DNA of 52,235 nt from an uncultured Bacteroidia bacterium (GTDB lineage: Bacteria; Bacteroidota; Bacteroidia; Bacteroidales; F082): positions 1,049 to 53,283 of the forward strand of contig CADBGN010000010.1 in assembly GCA_902794155.1 (NCBI GenBank). The letters are read 5' to 3'. Below are positions 42,976 through 51,600 of the stretch, piece by piece (the stretch's first letter is position 1; every line of letters starts with the position of its first letter). The notes under the pieces were generated by a model. It had not been told where the DNA came from, made no database searches, and saw only the letters and a list, made by a program, of their open reading frames with translations. A program made the translations under genes and the position numbers.

Positions 42976-43437
42976 TTATACATTATTGTTATTGTTGACC
43001 CCAAAGGCATTCACTGTGATCTGGATGTCTGAAGGCATAATGATATGCTTCAGGTGATCACATCTGTCGAAGGCAAATTCACCAATGCGCTTTACGCTTG
43101 AAGGAATGACGAGATTGTCCAATTCAAAACACTTTGAGAACGCACAATCCCCAATACTTTGCAACCCTTGGGGTAGGGTGATGGATTTCAGTTGATAGCA
43201 GTTGTAAAACACTTCGTTTCGAATTGTTCTAACTTTTTTTGGAACCACAACAGATTGCAGGCTACGACAGCCCCAAAATGCAGCTTCTCCTATCACAGTG
43301 ACGCTGTTGGGGATGATGATGGAACGCAGGTTCTCGCAACCCGCGAAAGCACTTTTTCCGATGTGGCGGGTGCCTTCGGGTATTTCAAACTCAACGAGAT
43401 CCAAATTGTTTTTATATGCTTCGTCGGGAATCATCAT
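42976..43437 (-). CDS. BspA-type leucine-rich repeat protein (copy 2)
   Basis: This protein of about 153 residues contains five or six LRR_5 repeats (LRSIIIPNSVTVIGEAAF, LQSVVVPKKVRTIRNEVF and others) and ends with an Asn run. ATG 43437 is chosen because the promoter TATCTTTG (43472-43465) lies between it and a longer in-frame start at 43503. No export signal. It is a paralogue of the adjacent downstream gene. Confidence 0.78.
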   Translation of the reverse strand: MMIPDEAYKNNLDLVEFEIPEGTRHIGKSAFAGCENLRSIIIPNSVTVIGEAAFWGCRSLQSVVVPKKVRTIRNEVFYNCYQLKSITLPQGLQSIGDCAFSKCFELDNLVIPSSVKRIGEFAFDRCDHLKHIIMPSDIQITVNAFGVNNNNNV

Positions 43438-43464
43438 GGTATGCTGTGTTGTAAATTTGAGCTT

Positions 43465-43472
43465 CAAAGATA
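43465..43472 (-). promoter_or_regulatory. TATCTTTG promoter, LRR gene pair
   Basis: A -7 element on the minus strand 27 nt before ATG 43437, which decides the start of the LRR gene. Confidence 0.6.
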
Positions 43473-43520
43473 GGAAAATAATCTTTATACACGACCAAAA
43501 CAAAAAACAGAAGCTTCATG

Positions 43521-43541
43521 TTTCTATAAATCATATAGAAA
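43521..43541. promoter_or_regulatory. Inverted repeat, possible operator
   Basis: TTTCTATA-5 nt-TATAGAAA is a perfect 8-bp-arm palindrome in the divergent gap between the LRR pair and the region-4-like gene. Confidence 0.4.
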
Positions 43542-43614
43542 TTCGAAATAATCCAAGGTAATAAGGTGTGATTTATACCAACTTCCGAAAGTAGGCCAGC
43601 TTTGATGAGTTAGC

Positions 43615-43661
43615 TTTTTTTGTCATCCAGTGTTGATAACGAGCTAGTATTGCTCTATAAA
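43615..43661 (+). promoter_or_regulatory. Island-type promoter 5
   Basis: A T7 tract, nine bases (GTCATCCAG), TGTTGATAACGA (43631-43642), 12 bases and CTATAAA: TTGATA-N17-TATAAA. The spacing equals that of promoter 1. It lies 97 nt before the small gene at 43758. Confidence 0.6.
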
Positions 43662-43757
43662 GAGAAGGATAAGCGTTGAAAGAATGGATAATATCGACCA
43701 CACTTTATCAAGACTTTTTACCATTTATTTCAACTTTATCCACCCTATAAATAATTT

Positions 43758-44045
43758 ATGGCACGATATTTGATAACAAATAGACTCGACCAAATCCTGA
43801 TGTATATGATAAAAAACTCTATTAAACAACAAGTTAAAGCTTTGCTTAAGCAGTATTCCTGGAAACTTACTTCAGAAGAAATTTTCATTACCCATTGTTA
43901 TTTTGGATTCTGTGACCATACAATTATGACCGCAGAGGTAATTGGGGAAATGCTTGGAAAAGACAGAAAATATGTTAATAGACAGCTCAATAATACTTTT
44001 AGAAAACTAGTAGGACCAATTCAATTTGGTCCTCTTGCAGCCTAA
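43758..44045 (+). CDS. Sigma region-4-like small protein
   Basis: The 95-residue protein is AT-rich in coding sequence. Residues 37-85 (LTSEEIFITHCYFGF ... IGEMLGKDRKYVNRQL ... FRKLV) resemble sigma-70 region 4: a helix with the YFG turn, then a recognition HTH. No region 2 is present, so it could not initiate transcription alone; a DNA-binding regulator or sigma modulator is more likely. It follows an island-type promoter and precedes a sigma-54-like gene. Confidence 0.55.
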   Translation: MARYLITNRLDQILMYMIKNSIKQQVKALLKQYSWKLTSEEIFITHCYFGFCDHTIMTAEVIGEMLGKDRKYVNRQLNNTFRKLVGPIQFGPLAA

Positions 44046-44052
44046 ATCAATA

Positions 44053-44111
44053 TTGTTTTGACAAATGGCACGCCAATTTTGTTTTATCTGGCGCATCGTT
44101 TGTCAAAACAA
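44053..44111. promoter_or_regulatory. 23-bp inverted repeat upstream of the sigma-54-like gene
   Basis: Arms 44053-44075 and 44089-44111 match at 19 of 23 positions (TTGTTTTGACAAA outer part perfect; CGCCA inner part perfect) with a 13-nt loop. It lies between the small gene stop and ATG 44140. It could be an attenuator hairpin or the binding site of a dimeric regulator. Confidence 0.6.
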
Positions 44112-44139
44112 AAGACACAACAAACATTATTATAGATTT

Positions 44140-45015
44140 ATGAAAAATACCATAACGGTGCCCGATGCCACCAACACCCAGCGCTCTTTAACCCTCACTG
44201 GTGCCTATAACACGATTACCTTTACCTTCACCGATAGTGACAACAAAAGCCACACCGTTCGGGTAACTTCGGCCGAAGAACTGTTGAAATTGGCAAACTT
44301 CATTGGCATGCAAGCCGACATCCCAATAGTGTCGACAGGCACAAGGTCTTCTCACCCAGCCAAAATGGGCGTCTGCATATTTGACTACCAAGGTAATCGG
44401 ATTAAGGAACTATATGACACAAAGACTCTTGGGCTCTCGGAAGATTATAACGATTACAGCTATCAAAATCTGACAGACACCTTTGGTTACGACCAAGCCA
44501 TCTTTGCCTTGTTTACTTACGACGGCAGCATAGGTCGCGAAAGCATCATCAAGACCCTTCAAGCCTGCGTGAAGCTGCAACGTTTACTGATAGTCACGGG
44601 CAACTACTTCTATGCCAAACCATTAACCCTTGAAAACGTGGCTAGAGAAGCAGGGCTGGACTTTACCACCGTGTCGCGTTGCGCCCGAGACGTACGCGTC
44701 TATGGCCCGACAAAGACCTTCTCGCTTGACAATCATGAGAGCACCTTAGAGAAACCATCGCTCTTTGACGAAGGCGTTGTTAGGAAATTTACAGCAAGCC
44801 CGGAGCAGAAGGATGACCAAGTACCCCGACTCGCATTACTCCAAATGATCAAAGACATGATTGACCACGAGGACAAATGCAAGCCCTTAGGTGATGAAGA
44901 GATTTGCCAAGCCTTGAAAGAATTGCACTTCATTATTGAGCGCAGGACGGTGGCGAAGTATCGTGGAGAATTGTTGGGGTTGCCTAATTCTAACCATAGG
45001 AGACAAAACAATTAA
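44140..45015 (+). CDS. Sigma-54 (RpoN)-like DNA-binding protein lacking region I
   Basis: The C-terminal half of this 291-residue protein follows RpoN: KPLTLENVAREAGLDFTTVS (core HTH-like motif, cf. RpoN's lkPLtl-vA-glh-STVSR) and then IIERRTVAKYRGELLGLP near the C-terminus, a good RpoN box. The glutamine-rich region I that contacts enhancer-binding proteins is absent; the N-terminal 100 residues are a beta-rich domain of unknown type. It probably acts as a repressor or accessory regulator rather than a full sigma factor. It precedes the helicase/methyltransferase genes by 146 bp. Confidence 0.68.
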   Translation: MKNTITVPDATNTQRSLTLTGAYNTITFTFTDSDNKSHTVRVTSAEELLKLANFIGMQADIPIVSTGTRSSHPAKMGVCIFDYQGNRIKELYDTKTLGLSEDYNDYSYQNLTDTFGYDQAIFALFTYDGSIGRESIIKTLQACVKLQRLLIVTGNYFYAKPLTLENVAREAGLDFTTVSRCARDVRVYGPTKTFSLDNHESTLEKPSLFDEGVVRKFTASPEQKDDQVPRLALLQMIKDMIDHEDKCKPLGDEEICQALKELHFIIERRTVAKYRGELLGLPNSNHRRQNN

Positions 45016-45124
45016 ACTATATATCCTTGCACCCTTTCTGAAAACGACTTGTATTAAGGATACAATGTATTAGTAGATCATCAAACCGATTTAGGTTTTT
45101 ATAGTAGTTTTAATAGTTATTTCT

Positions 45125-45132
45125 TATTTTTG
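45125..45132 (+). promoter_or_regulatory. TATTTTTG promoter, helicase/methyltransferase operon
   Basis: A host-type -7 element 28 nt before ATG 45161. The palindrome TTGTAT-5 nt-ATACAA (45049-45065) upstream may be an operator. Confidence 0.6.
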
Positions 45133-45160
45133 CAATTTCCAAATAATACAAATAAAAAAT

Positions 45161-48100
45161 ATGGCTGGTATAAGCGAATACTTTATTACAAACACCAAAG
45201 ACAGCGACCTCGCTAAGGTTATAAAAGGCATTTTGCCTTCTAAAACTAAGAGTTTGGATATCCTTGTGGGATATTTCTATTTCTCTGGCATCAAGGAAAT
45301 CTATCAAAGCGTCATCGACAAGCCAATGCGAATCCTTGTCGGATTGGAATTGGAACAGGAATTGTTGAAGGAAACAGCGGAATTTGACTTTTTTGTCAAG
45401 AAACTCGCCACGCAAAAGTCATCGACTGAAGCTATTCGGTCTGATTTTAACAAGTCTATGGTTGCTTTGTTCAATAAGTCAAAGTATTTCGAAGACGATA
45501 CACAATTTGAAGCATTCAAGGTATATTACGAGAAAATCAAGAATGGCTCATTGGAAATCAGAAAAACCAAGGACCCAAGTCACGCAAAGATGTATATCTT
45601 TTCCTATTATGATGCGTTATGTGAAAATGGTCTGACCCCTGGAACAGTTATAACAGGCTCTAGCAATTTGACATATAGCGGACTAAGAGACAACAACGAA
45701 ATCAATGTCAGATTTCATGCCAAGCCCGAATATGACAATGCTATGGAAATCTTTAATGCGCTTTGGGATGATGCTTATGTGTTGGTTGACAAAGATCATA
45801 TAAAGGATTTTGAAGATGGCGTTATTAAGCATGTTTGGTTTGAAAAGCTCCCCACGCCGTATTTGCTTTTCTTGCGTGTCTTGAATGAGTATTTCTCCAT
45901 TGACGATTCAAAACGAATCCATACCCCTAACGAGATTACGAAGGGTGAATTCTTTGATTTGAAGTATCAAACCGATGCCATCCGCCTTGGACTTGATGCC
46001 ATCGAAAAGCATAATGGTGTAATCATTGCTGACGTGGTGGGCTTGGGCAAGAGTATCATTGGCTCTACCATAGCTAACAATCTTGATTTGAGGACTATCA
46101 TTATCGCGCCCCCACACTTGAAAGCTCAATGGGAAGAATATGTACAGGATTTTGGTTTGCGACACACAGCTGTTTTTAGCAATGGATTGATTGAAAACGC
46201 AATAGACTATTATCATCAAAAAACAATTAATTCCAGAAACAATGAACCTTGGCTTATCGTTTTAGACGAAGCGCACAATTATCGCAACGACACCACGAAG
46301 GATTATGCCATGCTTCACGAATTGTGCCAAGGCAACAAAGTAATGCTGCTGACAGCCACCCCCTTCAACAACGCCCCTTCCGATATTTATGCTTTAATAA
46401 AACTCTTCCAAATTCCAACAAAATCCACACTGAGTACCGTAAATAACCTTGGCGAGGAGTTCAGGGAACTTATCGCCCGTTATCGCAAGCTCAAGGATTC
46501 ATATCGCACAAAAGATGGTGTTGTAATGCAAATAGCCGTTGACCCAGCCGTAGCATCTCCTGACGAGTTTGCCAAATATGAGTCGGAGATACAAGCTATT
46601 GCAAAACGCATCCGCATGATTATTGAACCTGTGGTAGTACGTCGTTCAAGAATTGACTTGAAAAAAATCGAAGACTATGCTGAGGATTTGAAGCACCAAG
46701 GTATTGAGTTTCCAAAAGTTAATGACCCACAGCTACTTGAGTATGATTTGGGCGAATTGACAGAGCTGTATATCAACACCCTACATGCCATTTCACCAAA
46801 ATCAAGCGACAACAAACCTAGTGCCACTGCTGACTTAGTTGAAGCTTCAAACGAGGCATTCGATGACCAATACGACGATGTCGAAGAAACGCCTCCATCA
46901 TTAGAGGAGAACAAGGAAAATATTGGTTTCAAGGCCACTCGCTACCAACCTATCCTATACATTAAGCCTGGCATGGAGAAAGGAAAGACTTATGCGGAAA
47001 TTGTCAAAAAACTGGTTGAAGATGCCGGGTTTGACTATGAGCTTTTCATTGGTACCCAAACCAACTTGGCAAAATTCATGCGCACCTTGTTGGTCCGTCG
47101 TTTCGAAAGTTCCCAATATGCTTTCAAGAAGTCTGTCGAAAGTATGCTTGACAATTGTTTGAACATTATGAACTGGATTAAAGAGCGAAAGGCTGTTCCA
47201 GTTTTCAAAAAAGGTTCTTTACCCGATATCAAGGTGCTTTATAGGTCAAGCAATGATACATTTGCCGAAGAAATTATTGCTAACTTACAGGACAAGGGGT
47301 TGTTTGAGATTCCGACCAAATACTTGAAAGATGAGTTCATGACCGATTTGAAGCATGACATTCAATTGCTCGAAAAAGTGATGAAAGATTGGAGCAAAGT
47401 GGCAAGCGACCCCAAGCTCGAAGGTTTCGTTCATATCCTAAAAGAAAAGCTAAAGAGCGAGCCGAATCGTAAAATTGTGGTTTTTAGTCAGTTTGCCGAT
47501 ACAGTCGATTATCTCGACAAACATTTGAAGGCGGCAGGACTACCAGTGTTCTCCTATACCTCTGGTAGCGCCTCAAAAACGAGCAAAGAGACTATCAAGA
47601 GGAATTTTGACGCCGGTTTCAGGAAAGACCAACAAGTTAACGACTACAGTATTCTGTTAGCTACCGATGCCATCTCCGAGGGTTATAACCTGCATAGGGC
47701 TGGTGCAGTCATCAACTACGATATTCCTTACAATCCCACACGAGTTATCCAGCGTGTGGGCCGTATCAATCGAGTCAACTTAAAGGTGTTTGACGAACTC
47801 TTTATCTTCAACTATTTTCCGACTGCAATTGGCGAGTCTGACACTTCGGTAAAGCGTATTTCCACATTTAAGATGGCTATGATCCATGCCATTATGGGCG
47901 AGGACACTAAGATCTTGACCGAAGACGAAAATCCACATAGCTATTTTGTGGAACAATACAATAGGGCTATAGCCAAGGAAGAACAAGAATCATGGGATAC
48001 GCCTTATCGCGACCTGCTCAATAAATTGCGCGATTTGCCTGTCATGGATGAAGCCATGAATGTGCCATTAAGATGTAAAATACGTCGTTTGACCTCAAAG

Positions 48101-48604
48101 CCTCGTGAAGGAGTCTTGGTTTTTGCCAGAAAAGGCAATGACTTGATTTTCAAATTTACCGAAAAAGGTGGGACCCCGCAAGACCTCATCCCAGAAGAAG
48201 CCTTGCAATTGCTTGAAGCTAAAGTTGAAGAAATGCCACATCAAGTCAGCGAGCATTTCGGACCCGTCTTTAAGGATTTGCGAGATGCCCTGTTCACCAC
48301 CGACAATGGTGCCGACACCAATAACCGTGCGAAACGGAAAGCCCTTGAGAAACTTCATGTCATGATGCAACGAAGTGCTTGCGACCTTGACTATCTTAAG
48401 GATTTGACGACCGCAATCGAATATGACGCCATTTCAACCTATGTGCTAAGACAAATCGGGAAACTGAAGACCAACCAGTATGCAACCCTGCCTGATTTCG
48501 TCAGCAAAGAATATGTAAGTGCCGTACTAAGGACTTACGACGGCATCGCGCAAGGCGCCGAAACCCTTATTTTTGCCGAAGAAATTGAAAGTAATAAAGC
48601 CTAA
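45161..48604 (+). CDS. PLD-like nuclease domain plus SNF2-type helicase
   Basis: In this 1147-residue protein, residues 1-215 are a phospholipase-D-like domain with one HxK motif (SHAKMYIF near 139) and TGSSNLTYSG. Then comes a superfamily 2 helicase: Walker A VVGLGKSIIGSTIA near 291-304, DEAH box VLDEAHNYR near 368, TATPFNN, and the C-terminal motifs LLATDAISEGYNLH and QRVGRINR near 836-870. The arrangement is that of helicase subunits in restriction-like systems. The methyltransferase gene follows after 11 nt. Probable role: translocation and cleavage of foreign DNA. Confidence 0.85.
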   Translation: MAGISEYFITNTKDSDLAKVIKGILPSKTKSLDILVGYFYFSGIKEIYQSVIDKPMRILVGLELEQELLKETAEFDFFVKKLATQKSSTEAIRSDFNKSMVALFNKSKYFEDDTQFEAFKVYYEKIKNGSLEIRKTKDPSHAKMYIFSYYDALCENGLTPGTVITGSSNLTYSGLRDNNEINVRFHAKPEYDNAMEIFNALWDDAYVLVDKDHIKDFEDGVIKHVWFEKLPTPYLLFLRVLNEYFSIDDSKRIHTPNEITKGEFFDLKYQTDAIRLGLDAIEKHNGVIIADVVGLGKSIIGSTIANNLDLRTIIIAPPHLKAQWEEYVQDFGLRHTAVFSNGLIENAIDYYHQKTINSRNNEPWLIVLDEAHNYRNDTTKDYAMLHELCQGNKVMLLTATPFNNAPSDIYALIKLFQIPTKSTLSTVNNLGEEFRELIARYRKLKDSYRTKDGVVMQIAVDPAVASPDEFAKYESEIQAIAKRIRMIIEPVVVRRSRIDLKKIEDYAEDLKHQGIEFPKVNDPQLLEYDLGELTELYINTLHAISPKSSDNKPSATADLVEASNEAFDDQYDDVEETPPSLEENKENIGFKATRYQPILYIKPGMEKGKTYAEIVKKLVEDAGFDYELFIGTQTNLAKFMRTLLVRRFESSQYAFKKSVESMLDNCLNIMNWIKERKAVPVFKKGSLPDIKVLYRSSNDTFAEEIIANLQDKGLFEIPTKYLKDEFMTDLKHDIQLLEKVMKDWSKVASDPKLEGFVHILKEKLKSEPNRKIVVFSQFADTVDYLDKHLKAAGLPVFSYTSGSASKTSKETIKRNFDAGFRKDQQVNDYSILLATDAISEGYNLHRAGAVINYDIPYNPTRVIQRVGRINRVNLKVFDELFIFNYFPTAIGESDTSVKRISTFKMAMIHAIMGEDTKILTEDENPHSYFVEQYNRAIAKEEQESWDTPYRDLLNKLRDLPVMDEAMNVPLRCKIRRLTSKPREGVLVFARKGNDLIFKFTEKGGTPQDLIPEEALQLLEAKVEEMPHQVSEHFGPVFKDLRDALFTTDNGADTNNRAKRKALEKLHVMMQRSACDLDYLKDLTTAIEYDAISTYVLRQIGKLKTNQYATLPDFVSKEYVSAVLRTYDGIAQGAETLIFAEEIESNKA

Positions 48605-48615
48605 ACCCTACAAAC

Positions 48616-51600
48616 ATGTCCAACTTTGATTTAAAGCAACGCTATAACCGGAATGAGTTTGACAATTTCATCAGGACTTTCCTTCCCGATGATTATACAA
48701 GAAAGGAAACTCGAGTCACCCCTATTGGGTTTCAACCTCAATATGCGACAGACATCACATTGATCGGTGTGTGCAAGAGTCTCAATCTTGACGTGTACGA
48801 GATTCGTCACTCTTCCGTAGCCGATGCCCGTGTGGGTATTGCCAACGACACCTTCAAGTTGTTGCAACACAATTCACTTAACAACAACGCTTTGGTAGCC
48901 TTTATCCCCAAAGAAGGCGATGGACAATGGCGTTTCTCGTTGCTTCAGATAGAGTTGGATGCGGTTGAACAGTCTTCGCGTATCAAGCGCAGCTATAGCA
49001 ATCCACGTCGCTATTCTTATGTTTTGGGACCCGATGCCCATGTGCGTACTCCTGAGAAATATCTAATTGACACTGGTAAGATACGCGAACGCCGTGATGG
49101 TAACAAGACCCTTTCGCCTTTTGAGGATTTGCAAAGCCGCTTCTCAGTGGAGGTGCTGTCGAAGGAGTTCTACGATAACTTGTTTAATTGGTATCTCTGG
49201 GCCACACAACATCCTTCAGTCTCGTTTCCCGACAAGGAGGATGCCGATGCGGGTAAGGATAAGAGCGTGAAAGTCATCCGTCTGATTACTCGAATGCTTT
49301 TTGTGTGGTTCATCAAACAGAAGGGATTGGTGCCGAGTTCCTTGTTCGATGTCAACGAGATGAAAAATGTGTTGAAAAATCTTGAACCTGAATCGAGCAC
49401 CAGTTCCACCTACTACAATGCCATCCTCCAAAACTTGTTTTTTGCCACATTGAACCGCCCTGTCGTGGAAGTGGATGAAGATGGGGTAGAAAAAGTGAGG
49501 AAGTTTGCAAAGAATCAAAATGGCGAAGATACCAAAAACTTATATCGTTATGAGGATTTGTTTTCCATTGGCAAGGAAGAGATTGTTAAGTTGTTTGCCC
49601 CCATTCCTTTTCTTAATTCCAGTCTTTTTGATTGTCTTGACAAATCAAAAAAATTGAATAATGTCGAAAAATGCTTTAAGTATGATGGCTTTAGCCGTAA
49701 TCCACGGAAGCAAGCCCATGTACCCAACGAACTGTTTTTTGGTAAGGAACAATTCGTCCCACTGAAGGTTGGAGGTGATGTTAAAGAACAGCATGTGCAT
49801 GTGCAAGGTTTGGTTAGGTTGTTCGAGCAATACAACTTCACCATCGAGGAGAACAGTCCCCGCGAAGTGGAAGTTTCACTTGACCCCGAACTGTTGGGGC
49901 GCGTGTTTGAGAATCTGTTGGCCGCCTATAACCCCGAAACGGGCGAATCCGTGCGCAAATCTACGGGCTCCTTCTATACGCCGCGCGAAATTGTGAACTA
50001 TATGGTGAATGAAAGTTTGGTGGCATACCTAAAGGACAAAACCCAGGTATCTGAAACCGACTTGCGTCTCTTGCTTAGCTACGATGACGACGTGCCTTCG
50101 CTCTCGAACGACCAAAAACAACAATTGGAGAACGCTATAAAAGATTGTAAAGTGCTTGATCCCGCCTGCGGTTCAGGTGCCTTCCCAATGGGTATGTTGC
50201 AGCAATTGGTTCATATGTGGGAAAGGGTTTTCCCCGCCACATCGACAGGATACACATCGAGAAAAGAAGCTATGTACAAGCGCAAGTTGTATTTGATTGA
50301 GCATTGCATCTTTGGCGTCGACATTCAACCTATTGCCATGCTTATTAGCAAGTTGAGGTTCTTCATCTCGTTGATTTGTGAGCAATCCAAGGCCGACTTC
50401 GACCTGAAGAAGCGAAAGGAGAACTATGGCATCAATACCCTGCCTGCGCTTGAAACCAAGTTCGTGGCTGCCAATACATTGATCCCTGCCGCCGTGCGCG
50501 ACTTCGACGATGATTGGTCGCAAGACGACAATCTGGTCAAGCTGAAAAATGAGTTGCTCGAAATCCGACACAACAACTTTATCTCGCAATCTTATAGCAG
50601 GAATCAAAGGCTAATAAAAAAGAGCCAAGAAAAGTGCCTGGAGATTTGTGACTACATCATGGAGAACAGCTACAAGCCTAACCAGCAACGCATCGATATG
50701 CTAGAGGCCCAAATCGCTAAGCTTGAGGCTGAAAAACTGGAATATGCTGGCGAACGCTGGATAGAGGAGGCAGTTGTTGGCGATTTGTTTGGCGATGCGC
50801 CAAAAGAGACAAAGCGTTATGATGCTAATCTGAAAAAGCGCAAAGAGTTTGACAAGGCCATAGAAACATGCCGACAAGACATTGAGAATGAACAACAGAA
50901 ATCTAAACCACAGGGGTTTGAAAAAGCAGTAAATGAACTGACCGCATGGGATCCCTACGACCAAAACACTTCTTCACCCTTTTTCGATGCTGAATGGATG
51001 TTTGGCATTACGGATGGTTTTGATGTTGTGATTGGCAATCCGCCATATATTTCGACAAAAGGGGTAAAAGAGGAGGATAAAAAAGCCTATGAAAAAGAAT
51101 TCGGGTTTTCTGATGATACCTACAACTTGTTTACATTCAAAGGTTTGTCGCTTTCAAAAAGTGGAGGCTCTTTGACTTATATCATTCCTAAGACTTTTTG
51201 GACTACACAGACCAAACGCAACATGCGTAATTTGCTTCTATCAAAGAAAATTAGGTACATCTACGACACAGCAAATCCATTTGAGTCGGTTATGGTTGAT
51301 ACCTGTATTTTGCAAGTTGTTAATGTCCCGTATAATCCAAATCATTTAATCCGCTTCCGTGATGGTAGTAAAGATTTGCATTCTCCGATCGTTTTTGAGC
51401 CAGTAAAGCAATCTATGTATATCAATACACAGAACGCGGTGATTTTTAAGCCGACAGAGCTAAACTTGAAAATTTGGAATCTTTATGGCGAAAAAGTAAA
51501 AGCTTTATATGATCAATGGTGGGATAAGATTAAGACCTCTAAGGATATTGAGAAAAACAAAGCGGAACTTGAACGTTATCGTGCCTCGTTAAAGCCTGGC

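Noticed and set aside
44066-44082. Sigma-54 type -24/-12 promoter
   Set aside because: TGGCACG fits the -24 element but the required GC at -12 is replaced by TT, so it is not called as a promoter.
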